DNA of 25,035 bases, taken from the NCBI GenBank assembly GCA_045613585.1, contig JAZLBG010000114.1:1-25035 (forward strand). Direction: 5' to 3'. Source of the DNA: Fimenecus sp045613585 (lineage in GTDB: Bacteria; Bacillota; Clostridia; Oscillospirales; Acutalibacteraceae). Under the pieces are notes generated by a model. That model saw nothing but the letters and a program-made list of their open reading frames with translations. It was not told where the DNA came from and did not search any database. Below, piece after piece: positions 7,025-13,661 of this stretch (position 1 is its first letter; each line of letters opens with the position of its first letter). The translations under genes and the position numbers were made by a program.

Positions 7025-7371
7025 TATTTCTTTTTTAGCAGTATTTTACTGGGCAAAAATATACCGCAATTCCTTTTGTTTCAATGAGTTGCGACTTTTT
7101 CTTTGTGTTCCAAATCTCTGTGTTCCGACTTTTCGCCAGGACTTTGCTGAGGAAAAGATTATTTTGAATTTCGGTACTTTTAGGGAATTAATTCCCACAC
7201 ACTTATCCTTTCCACAAAAAGTTTTATTACTTTTTAAGCCGATGTTAAAAACAAAGTTAAGGCTAATTATATATACTTATTGAAAAACGCTTTATTTTAT
7301 GATAAAATTATTAAATATGTTGCTATGTATATTCAAAAGTATTAGCAACATAATGAACGGAGAATATAATT
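7025..7371 (+). promoter_or_regulatory. Leader region of the methyltransferase operon: promoter and 9-bp inverted repeat
   Basis: I see no convincing gene in 7025-7279; a 91-codon frame at 7008-7283 lacks a ribosome binding site and family features. The palindrome GGGAATTAATTCCC is at 7183-7196. A promoter, TTGAAA (7280-7285), 17-base spacer, TAAAAT (7303-7308), precedes the first methyltransferase gene. Just downstream the perfect inverted repeat ATGTTGCTA (7317-7325)/TAGCAACAT (7343-7351) could form a leader hairpin or an operator. An ACGGAGA ribosome binding site (about 7357-7363) then precedes the ATG at 7372. Confidence 0.6.
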
Positions 7372-8514
7372 ATGAAACTGAACGGACTTTCTCTTTTTTC
7401 AAATATTGGTGTTGCAGAAGCATACTTAAAAGATTTGAATATTGATATAAAAGTCGCAAATGAACTTATTCCTGAAAGAGCTCATTTGTATTCCTCAATA
7501 TATCCTGATGTTAAAATGATATGTGGAGATATTACAGAAGACTCTGTTTTTAATGATATTGTCAATCAATCGAAAGAAAATGGTGTTGATTTTATAATTG
7601 CAACACCTCCTTGCCAAGGTATGAGTACAGCAGGCAAAAAAGATGACAGCGACAAAAGAAATTATTTAATTCAGTACGCCGTTGATATGATTTTAAAGTT
7701 AAAGCCAAGATATGTTTTGCTAGAAAATGTACCTCGTCAATTAAATACTAAAATTATTGTAAATGGACAAAAAATATTAATTCCCGATTACATAAAGGAA
7801 TCTCTCGAGAGTATTTATAATATTAAAATCAATGTTGTCAATGCTCTAGATTATGGTGTTCCACAAATGCGAATGAGAAGTATAATTCTTTGCTCATTAA
7901 AAACAGAAAAATACCAATGGGATTTCCCTATTGAAAAAGCAAAACACTTAACGCTAAAAGATGCTATTGGAAATTTGCCATCCCTAGACCCATATATACA
8001 AGGTTTTTCTGAAGAGAAACTATTAGAACACTTCCCTAATTTTTATGCGAAAAAGGAAGAAGGATTAAGAGTCTCAAAGTGGCATTTTCCACCAACCCAT
8101 AAGATTCGTCATATCATTGCAATGGAACATACTCCAGAGGGTAAATCTGCTCTTGACAATGAGATATTTTACCCTGCAAATCCTAACGGAACAAAAGTAA
8201 AAGGTTTTGCAAACACCTATAAAAGACAAAGTTGGGATAAACCTGCATATACAATTACAACATACAATGGAGCAATTTGTTCACAGGACAATGTTCATCC
8301 TGGAAGAGTTTTAGGAAAAGATAAAGACGGATATACAATATATTCAGATGCAAGAGTTTTCTCTATCTATGAATTGTTTGTTTTAATGTCTCTTCCTACA
8401 AATTGGAATATTCCTGAAAACACGAACGAAAGTTTAATTAGGCACACTATAGGAGAAGGCGTGCCACCATTAATTATAAAAAAATTAGTGGAACAATTAG
8501 AAAAAGAGGTATAA
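7372..8514 (+). CDS. DNA (cytosine-5-)-methyltransferase, first of a tandem pair
   Basis: This 380-residue enzyme transfers a methyl group from SAM to C5 of cytosine in a specific DNA site, protecting the host from the endonuclease encoded nearby. The ordered C5 motifs are present: SAM loop LSLFSNIGVAEAYL (about 6-19), catalytic TPPCQGMS with C81, LLENV (116-120), and QMRMR (165-169). A variable target-recognition region spans about 190-320. Motifs IX/X are in DARVFSIYEL and IGEGVPP near the C-terminus. The usual FxGxGG of motif I reads FSNIGV, an unusual variant shared with the next gene. The second methyltransferase starts 2 bases after the stop, indicating an operon. Confidence 0.93.
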   Translation: MKLNGLSLFSNIGVAEAYLKDLNIDIKVANELIPERAHLYSSIYPDVKMICGDITEDSVFNDIVNQSKENGVDFIIATPPCQGMSTAGKKDDSDKRNYLIQYAVDMILKLKPRYVLLENVPRQLNTKIIVNGQKILIPDYIKESLESIYNIKINVVNALDYGVPQMRMRSIILCSLKTEKYQWDFPIEKAKHLTLKDAIGNLPSLDPYIQGFSEEKLLEHFPNFYAKKEEGLRVSKWHFPPTHKIRHIIAMEHTPEGKSALDNEIFYPANPNGTKVKGFANTYKRQSWDKPAYTITTYNGAICSQDNVHPGRVLGKDKDGYTIYSDARVFSIYELFVLMSLPTNWNIPENTNESLIRHTIGEGVPPLIIKKLVEQLEKEV

Positions 8515-8516
8515 GA

Positions 8517-9653
8517 TTGGAACTTATTAAAGGCATTTCTTTGTTTGCAAATGTTGGCATTGCCGAAACATATTTAAAGGATATCGGAATAAATATCGTA
8601 TTAGCAAATGAATTGTTAAAGGAACGTGCTGATTTTTATTCTCATTTATATCCTGATGTTGAAATGATATGTGGCGACATAACGGATGATAAAATACGAA
8701 CAGATTTAGTTAATAAATCAATTGAAAAAGGTGTTGAGTTCCTAATTGCGACACCTCCTTGCCAAGGCATGAGCAGACACGGAAAAAGAGAAGATTTAGA
8801 CCCACGCAACTTTTTGATATATTATGCGATAGATGTAATTAAAAGAATAAAACCAAAATATATTTTGTTAGAAAATGTACCACAGTTATTAACTACTAAG
8901 ATAAAAGTCGATAACGACCTTGTTTTGATACCTGATTATATAAAACGCGAACTTTCCAACTTATATATATTTGGCAACGAAGATTTGTATAACAGTTCGG
9001 ACTACGGAGTGCCACAATCAAGAAGTAGATGTATTTACAAATTAGTGCGAAAAGATGTCGGAGTAGTATGGGGAGAACCTAAAAAAGAAAAACGAATCAA
9101 TATGGAAGATGCTATTGGTCATCTTCCAAGTATTGACCCGTTGATTAGAGAAAAAGATAAGCGTTCATTCTTCCCTGACTATGAAAAAAAGAAGATAAAA
9201 GGGCTTAAAATTTCCAAATGGCATTACCCTCCAACTCATTCTTGGAATCACGTTTTGTGGATGACATATACTCCGTCAGGTAAAACTGCATTCTACAATG
9301 ATAAGTATTATCCACAAAAGTCTAATGGGGAGAAAATTAAAGGTAGATTATCTTGCTATAGACGATATGCTTGGGATAAACCTGCTAACACAGTTACACA
9401 AAACAACGGGGTTATTTCATCTGCATGTTGTGTTCATCCAGGACGAAAAAACAAAGATGGCAATACATATTCAGATGCCCGTGTATTAACAATATATGAG
9501 CTTTTAATTGTGTCCTCTTTACCTGTGGATTGGAACATCCCTGAATGGGCAAGCGACAAATTAATTCGAAATGTAATTGGAGAAGGAATACCTCCAAAAA
9601 TGGTTAAAGCAATTACTTTGGAACTTGTTAATTCAATTAACAATAAAGGGTAA
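8517..9653 (+). CDS. DNA (cytosine-5-)-methyltransferase, second of a tandem pair
   Basis: This 378-residue protein is a clear paralogue of its upstream neighbour. It has the same FANVGIAETYL motif I variant, catalytic TPPCQGMS with C82, LLENVP (about 117-122), and QSRSR. The region after LKISKWHYPPTH is matched segment by segment, and the end reads IGEGIPP. The paralogues differ most in the middle, where target recognition lies. Two C5 enzymes for one endonuclease usually means an asymmetric site, each enzyme methylating a different strand, so a type IIS-like specificity is inferred. The start is TTG at 8517 with an AGAGGT site 7 bases upstream, inside the end of the first gene. The 3' end overlaps the convergent endonuclease gene by 17 bases. 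Confidence 0.92.
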   Translation: MELIKGISLFANVGIAETYLKDIGINIVLANELLKERADFYSHLYPDVEMICGDITDDKIRTDLVNKSIEKGVEFLIATPPCQGMSRHGKREDLDPRNFLIYYAIDVIKRIKPKYILLENVPQLLTTKIKVDNDLVLIPDYIKRELSNLYIFGNEDLYNSSDYGVPQSRSRCIYKLVRKDVGVVWGEPKKEKRINMEDAIGHLPSIDPLIREKDKRSFFPDYEKKKIKGLKISKWHYPPTHSWNHVLWMTYTPSGKTAFYNDKYYPQKSNGEKIKGRLSCYRRYAWDKPANTVTQNNGVISSACCVHPGRKNKDGNTYSDARVLTIYELLIVSSLPVDWNIPEWASDKLIRNVIGEGIPPKMVKAITLELVNSINNKG

Positions 9654-10971
9654 TTTCCTTTACTTGTTGCGGATTGAAGAGTGATTTTATAGGATTTTTA
9701 ATAACTATAATGCTTGGAGCTTTATCAATATAAAGATTGTACAAATTATTGATTTTGATTAAAAAGAAGTTGTCTTTCTCTTTATCCATTTTTGCAACTT
9801 CATTTGTTGTTGCACTAAAATAGTTAACCATATTAAAGCTTGTCTTAACTTCCAAATATAATTTGTTTCCATTATTTAACAGCAACTCAATGTCATATCC
9901 ATGACCAACTGAATTATCAGTCCATTTTTCTGTTGTGGAAAAACCGTTGTTAAACCAAGTTGCTTTTTGGATATCTGTTTCTAATATGCCAAGTTGTGCA
10001 CAAAATTCTCTTGTTGATATAAGATTATAAATGTATTTTTCTCCCGTCCAACCTATAAGATTTTTCTGCTCTTGTGTAAAATTTTTGCTTGCAGATTTAT
10101 ATCCTACAAACGGAAGATGTGTGTGTGATAAAGAAGACTTACGCTGTTTTGGTTCTTTATACACAGGGCTTTTATACGTTGTTGCATCTTTTAAGTTCTT
10201 TAACACCTCATCAAAATCTGCTAGTTTTTTTGCATTATGTACATCAAATGGAGATGCTTGCGGTGTAGATTTTTTATAAATATTATTAAACGGATTAAGC
10301 TCAGCAATATATGTTGAAAAGTTTTCTTCAACATACTCTGAAAAATAGTATTTGTTGTCCCCCTTTTTCACAACAATTTTCAAATCTTCAAAGAATATAT
10401 TTATTTTGGGGTCGGTGAACTTTCCACCACCCTCTTTTTTTATGTTTTTGATTTGTTGGTCAATGTTATCAAATGCTTTTATTTTATCTATGGCTTTAGC
10501 AAAAGAATACTCTTCACATTCAAGTAAGAACAAAAGTAAGGCAAATTGTTTTACAGACATCCCTTGTAATTCCTGAATACCTTTTAAGAATACAACAGGA
10601 GCTTCCACTTTAGATTTTGACGATGTAGCTTCGTTGGCACAACCGAATGTGATAGACGACAAAATTTGCATAATACTATCGATTCGTTCAAAATTATCAC
10701 TGGCGGAAAGATATTCATAACCAAAATCAGTAACCGAATACTCCCCATTAGAAAGGTGTAACATTCCAAAATATCTTGGTGCAACAGATAAATGGGAAAT
10801 AGTTGTCACATCGAAATTGTTGTCGCGATATTCTTCCCCTAATAAGCGATGAAAATCATCTGAAGACACCTTACCTCCCGCGTTAACAATTGTTTGTAAC
10901 ACAGTGCTAATATGCTCTGCCGATATTCTATTTTTAGGTAGTATAAGTTCAATGTTTCCTCTTTTTCCCAT
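9637..10971 (-). CDS. Type II restriction endonuclease candidate with C-terminal DUF3883 nuclease domain
   Basis: This 444-residue protein has an N-terminal winged-helix-like region (about 15-95), a helical middle, and a C-terminal domain matching DUF3883. That family has a PD-(D/E)xK nuclease fold. The likely active-site residues are E311 (GWTGEKYIY), D360 (GHGYDIELL) and the E374-x-K376 pair (YLEVKTS). It faces the two C5 methyltransferases tail to tail with a 17-base overlap, a common R-M arrangement, so it is most likely the cognate endonuclease. I chose ATG 10971 because GGGAGG lies 7 bases upstream. A TTG at 10986 would place that site inside the gene. A good promoter lies at 11003-11031. 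It matches no named enzyme that I recognise. Confidence 0.82.
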   Translation of the reverse strand: MGKRGNIELILPKNRISAEHISTVLQTIVNAGGKVSSDDFHRLLGEEYRDNNFDVTTISHLSVAPRYFGMLHLSNGEYSVTDFGYEYLSASDNFERIDSIMQILSSITFGCANEATSSKSKVEAPVVFLKGIQELQGMSVKQFALLLFLLECEEYSFAKAIDKIKAFDNIDQQIKNIKKEGGGKFTDPKINIFFEDLKIVVKKGDNKYYFSEYVEENFSTYIAELNPFNNIYKKSTPQASPFDVHNAKKLADFDEVLKNLKDATTYKSPVYKEPKQRKSSLSHTHLPFVGYKSASKNFTQEQKNLIGWTGEKYIYNLISTREFCAQLGILETDIQKATWFNNGFSTTEKWTDNSVGHGYDIELLLNNGNKLYLEVKTSFNMVNYFSATTNEVAKMDKEKDNFFLIKINNLYNLYIDKAPSIIVIKNPIKSLFNPQQVKEITLYC

Positions 10972-11002
10972 TATAAAACCTCCCAAATATATTTCTATAA
11001 TA

Positions 11003-11031
11003 ACTATATCACAATTTGAATGATTTGTCGA
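11003..11031 (-). promoter_or_regulatory. Promoter of the endonuclease gene
   Basis: On the minus strand the -35 is TCGACA (11031-11026), then a 17-base spacer and -10 TATAGT (11008-11003), about 30 bases before the ATG at 10971. Having its own promoter lets endonuclease expression be timed separately from the methyltransferases. Confidence 0.65.
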
Positions 11032-11039
11032 TAATTGTA

Positions 11040-11274
11040 TTTCTTATACCCTATATATACTATCGAAACAAATGGACATTTTGTGACAAGCAATACAATG
11101 TCTATGCTTTTAAGGAATTAATTCCCGTTTTCACTTAAAACATTAAACCGTGCTTATTTTATAATAGGTGCGGTTTTTGTTATTTTATGGGAATTTTACA
11201 AGAAACAAATTCTTGAACTGCGACACTACACAGTTCCAAAATGATTATATATAATTTAGAAAGGAGAATACAAA
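11040..11274 (+). promoter_or_regulatory. Regulatory region before the Mor-like gene: palindromes, hairpin, promoter
   Basis: No protein gene is seen here. The region holds AGGAATTAATTCCC (11113-11126), a near copy of the 7183 palindrome, and an ACCGTGC/GTGCGGT hairpin followed by TTTTTG (about 11147-11178) that could end a short plus-strand transcript. Two nested inverted repeats follow: CAAGAA-acaaa-TTCTTG (11199-11215) and GAACTG (11215-11220)/CAGTTC (11231-11236). The second pair flanks the weak -35 TACACA (11227-11232) of a promoter with -10 TATAAT (11250-11255). That is an operator layout for a DNA-binding regulator, possibly the Mor-like protein itself. Confidence 0.5.
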
Positions 11275-11565
11275 ATGAGAGGTGTTTCAATGGCTTTCGA
11301 CAAAAACAACATTAAAGGCGAGTATCTAAATGGTGCATATAGTGAACTCGCAACAGTTCTTGGGATTGACACTGTACTTAAAATCCATGCAAAATATCGT
11401 GGAACTCAAATGTTTTTTCCTGTGGAACTCTTTAGTAGAGAATTTATCATTAGTCAAATAATCAATGAATATGATGGATTCAATATTCGAGAATTAGCCA
11501 CAAAATACGGATACACTGAAAAGTGGATTCGTAAAATTTTAAAAGACCATATTGATAGCAAATAA
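11275..11565 (+). CDS. Mor transcription activator family protein (element copy)
   Basis: This 96-residue protein is likely a DNA-binding regulator. The layout matches the Mor/C family of phage Mu and its Firmicutes relatives: an N-terminal dimerisation part (GAYSELATVLGIDTVLKIH, about 16-34), a middle FFPVELFSREFI segment, and a C-terminal helix-turn-helix (NIRELATKYGYTEKWIRKILKD, about 71-92). A paralogue lies outside the element at 21703-21957. ATG 11275 has an AGGAG site 8 bases upstream, and a second in-frame ATG at 11290 is possible. Paired inverted repeats over its promoter suggest autoregulation. It is the first plus-strand gene of the element core, so it probably controls core genes, but that is inference. 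Confidence 0.8.
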   Translation: MRGVSMAFDKNNIKGEYLNGAYSELATVLGIDTVLKIHAKYRGTQMFFPVELFSREFIISQIINEYDGFNIRELATKYGYTEKWIRKILKDHIDSK

Positions 11566-11633
11566 AGGAAATAGATTTCTTTTATATATTACATATAAAG
11601 ATAAATTGAATCAAAGTGAAAGGAGGATATAAA

Positions 11634-11849
11634 ATGGGCTTATTTGATTATTTGGCAGATATGGTAGAAAATGCAAAAAACGAAGCAATAAAAGCAAACA
11701 AGAAATCTGAAACACCTGATTGGATGCAAAACTCAATTAAGGAACGTGCATATCAAGCATACAAAAACAGTTCCCAAGATGCTCGAGATGCATTTGACCA
11801 AATATCTCACTCTAACTTCAAAGAAAGATACGACAAAACCAAAAAGTAA
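11634..11849 (+). CDS. Small hypothetical protein, 71 residues
   Basis: The protein is charged, helical and soluble, with an N-terminal MGLFDYLADMVENAKNEAIKA helix and later segments rich in Lys, Gln and Asp. No membrane segment or known motif is recognised. I chose ATG 11634 because a perfect AAAGGAGG ribosome binding site (11619-11625) lies just upstream; the GTG at 11616 would contain it. The gene is closed by a perfect palindromic terminator at 11853-11887 and lies 68 bases after the Mor-like gene. The strong ribosome binding site and clean terminator argue that it is real and well expressed. Its function is unknown. Confidence 0.72.
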   Translation: MGLFDYLADMVENAKNEAIKANKKSETPDWMQNSIKERAYQAYKNSSQDARDAFDQISHSNFKERYDKTKK

Positions 11850-11852
11850 ACC

Positions 11853-11887
11853 ATTCCCCATCTACAATTGTAGATGGGGAATTTTTT
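11853..11887 (+). terminator. Perfect 30-bp palindromic terminator
   Basis: The 13-bp stem beginning ATTCCCCATCTAC (11853-11865), with centre AATT and its exact complement (11870-11882), is followed by TTTTTT. It separates the 71-residue gene from the DUF3846 gene. Confidence 0.93.
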
Positions 11888-11917
11888 GCTTTTATGATAT
11901 TTAAAAGGAGAATACTA

Positions 11918-12292
11918 ATGAAAAAAGAAATTAAGGTAGTAATGGTTGAGCCATTGAAATGTCCTACCATCACCACAATCAACAATGACCTTGAAAGCTT
12001 ACAAAAAGCAGTTGGAGGTTTAATTGAATTTGTTGACATTGAAGAGAATGTTTGCATTCTTTGTAATGAAGAAGGTAAGCTAATTGGTCTTGAAGGTAAT
12101 CGCAGACTCAACAACGACATTATTGTAGGTACATTCTATGTATGTGGAGTAAATGATGATGGTGAACTTATTTCTCTTACACCAGCTCAAATGGATAAGT
12201 ATTTGCGATATTTTTGGGAGCCTCAAACTTTCACACAAGACGAAATTAACGATACTTTAATTATTAAGTTTTTTACAAATTGGGAGGAATAA
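11918..12292 (+). CDS. DUF3846 domain-containing protein
   Basis: This 124-residue protein matches the DUF3846 pattern: KVVMVEP at the N-terminus, SLQKAVGGLIEFVDI (about 28-42), CNEEGKLIGLEGNRRL (about 50-65), a VGTFYVCG strand and SLTPAQMDKYL near the end. The family is frequent on plasmids, phages and integrative elements of Firmicutes, but its biochemical role is not established. I chose ATG 11918, which has AAAGGAG 7 bases upstream. An ATG at 11894 would swallow that site. Two very short genes and a 117-residue gene follow closely, each with its own or an overlapping translation signal, suggesting one transcript to about 13446. Confidence 0.84.
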   Translation: MKKEIKVVMVEPLKCPTITTINNDLESLQKAVGGLIEFVDIEENVCILCNEEGKLIGLEGNRRLNNDIIVGTFYVCGVNDDGELISLTPAQMDKYLRYFWEPQTFTQDEINDTLIIKFFTNWEE

Positions 12293-12293
12293 T

Positions 12294-12374
12294 ATGATGA
12301 AATATTTTATTGCAGGCTTTGTAATTGTTTTTTCAGCATTAGCCCTGATTGATAAAAAGAATAATAAGGAGTAA
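12294..12374 (+). CDS. 26-residue single-pass membrane peptide
   Basis: The ORF starts 1 base after the DUF3846 stop with GGGAGG 6-9 bases upstream. It encodes two Met-Lys starter residues, a hydrophobic stretch (FIAGFVIVFSALALI, about residues 5-19) and a charged DKKNNKE tail. The layout is that of a tiny inner-membrane protein, such as a small regulator or a type I-toxin-like peptide. The good ribosome binding site and tight packing support it, but there is no homology evidence. Confidence 0.5.
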   Translation: MMKYFIAGFVIVFSALALIDKKNNKE

Positions 12375-12378
12375 TTAT

Positions 12379-12504
12379 ATGTTGATGTTATTAACTGCGA
12401 CATTAAGCACAGCATCTGTAGAAGCATTTTTAACAGGTTGTAGTTGTGCTATAACATTGTATTGTGGGAAAACTCCGCTGAATAGAAGGAATAAAAGACG
12501 ATGA
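12379..12504 (+). CDS. 41-residue hypothetical peptide, translationally coupled
   Basis: ATG 12379 has AAGGAG 7 bases upstream, placed in the end of the preceding 26-residue ORF. The peptide has a moderately hydrophobic N-terminal half with three cysteines (GCSCAI...YCG) and a strongly basic tail (NRRNKRR). Its stop overlaps the next start as ATGA (12501-12504), a classic coupling arrangement, and this is the best evidence that it is translated. It could be a membrane-associated or nucleic-acid-binding micropeptide, or simply a translational relay to the next gene. Confidence 0.48.
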   Translation: MLMLLTATLSTASVEAFLTGCSCAITLYCGKTPLNRRNKRR

Positions 12505-12854
12505 TTAAAATTGTAAGTACAAACGGATTATCTAAAATTGAAAATGAAGTTGTTCGCCAATACATAGACAAATTACTGAAATGGATATTGGTAGATTATC
12601 AAGATTATTGCACCGATGGAACGATTAATTCCTTTGGTGCTTTTTTCATTTTAGAGTCTGCTAATGAATTAGAAGATTATCAAACAATGGGGTTATCTTG
12701 TCCCATCACAAAAGACTCATATGAATGGATAGATAATATTGATGATTATTATTGCAATATGTGTATAGTAATTGACACCGATAAGGCAATCAACATTATA
12801 GGTAAAAAAGAATTATTTAATAATATTTTGGAGGTTAATAATGAAAACAGTTAA
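12501..12854 (+). CDS. Hypothetical protein, 117 residues
   Basis: This is an acidic soluble protein with many Asp, Glu and Tyr residues. Segments such as DYQDYCTDGTINSFGAFFILES (split around residues 31-52) and NIDDYYCNMCIVIDTDKAINII suggest a mixed alpha/beta fold. No membrane segment, metal site or family motif is recognised. ATG 12501 overlaps the stop of the preceding ORF by four bases, with AAGGA about 11 bases upstream. The 3' end overlaps the DUF1643 gene by 14 bases. Tight coupling on both sides indicates that it is part of the element's core operon. Its function is unknown. Confidence 0.68.
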   Translation: MIKIVSTNGLSKIENEVVRQYIDKLLKWILVDYQDYCTDGTINSFGAFFILESANELEDYQTMGLSCPITKDSYEWIDNIDDYYCNMCIVIDTDKAINIIGKKELFNNILEVNNENS

Positions 12855-13446
12855 ATCAACCATAGAAACTGAAATTATAACAACGGAAGACGGAAATCAT
12901 ACATACGAAGTCATAAAAAGATTAGTTGACGCTGATGGTGATTGTGGATACTTGATTTCCCTCTATCCCACAAAAAACGAAGCTAATATTTCTGCACCTG
13001 ACTCTACTCTTAGCCATATTACTGCTCATATGCAAGACTTAGGATTAAAAGAGTTACACATCATATCTCTTTTTTCTAAAGTTGTTGACGGAAAAATGAG
13101 TGTTCGTGGCTTGGAAGTTGATAAAGAAAATATGGAATATATCAGCAAACTGATGACGGACAAAAAATTCAAATCAAGTAAATTCATTATAGCTTGGGGT
13201 AATTCGTTATTGAGCTCTCTCGCTGTCAATGAATCAAAAGCAGAAATATTCAAAATGTTCCATACTCACAATCCAAAAGCAATGCTATATCAGTTAACAA
13301 CAATTGGGAGAAATCTTGAGTGTGATATTACTCCACATCCTTTATATTTAGGAATTCGTGGTGGTAGAGCTTCATGGGGATTGAAAGAATTTAAATTGAC
13401 AGATAAATATTTGAGTGAAAACAAATTAACCAATAAAAAACAATAA
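12841..13446 (+). CDS. DUF1643 domain-containing protein
   Basis: This 201-residue protein fits the DUF1643 layout: a GYLISLYPTKNEA strand (about 36-49) in place of the usual LNPSTAD, then DSTLSHITAHMQDLGLKELHIISLFS (about 54-79) and FIIAWGNSL (about 119-127). TTIGRNLECDITPHPLYLG lies near residues 153-171. In typical members the final HPLY segment is preceded by a Gly-rich TKNG-type motif, so this one is divergent. The family is common on mobile elements and its function is not settled. ATG 12841 has GGAGG 7-8 bases upstream within the previous gene. A strong terminator follows, making it the likely last gene of the transcript. Confidence 0.78.
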   Translation: MKTVKSTIETEIITTEDGNHTYEVIKRLVDADGDCGYLISLYPTKNEANISAPDSTLSHITAHMQDLGLKELHIISLFSKVVDGKMSVRGLEVDKENMEYISKLMTDKKFKSSKFIIAWGNSLLSSLAVNESKAEIFKMFHTHNPKAMLYQLTTIGRNLECDITPHPLYLGIRGGRASWGLKEFKLTDKYLSENKLTNKKQ

Positions 13447-13452
13447 AAACTA

Positions 13453-13498
13453 TCCGACAACATACTCGATAAAAGATGCGAGAGTTGTCGGACTTTTT
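13453..13498 (+). terminator. Terminator after the DUF1643 gene
   Basis: The stem TCCGACAAC (13453-13461)/GTTGTCGGA (13484-13492) has an inner CTCG/CGAG stem (13465-13468/13479-13482) and is followed by CTTTTTA. It closes the 11918-13446 gene group. The remaining 160 bases to the next gene are AT-rich, with a CGATATCG palindrome near 13524 and a possible TATATT -10 near 13601. Confidence 0.88.
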
Positions 13499-13661
13499 AT
13501 TCTATTTTTATTTTTTTATTGTCGATATCGTCGAAAATAAAATTTATATCAGTTATTTTGTAAAATTTTGGAGAATATTTTAAAAAGTAATGTCATATGT
13601 TTATATTAGAGAGAAAACAATTTAAATTTCTTCTCAAACTCGAATAGAAAGGATGTAATAT

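Noticed and set aside
7008..7283. 91-codon plus-strand frame after the tRNA
   Set aside because: It starts inside the tRNA terminator, has no ribosome binding site and an odd Phe/Leu/Cys composition, and it contains the methyltransferase promoter.
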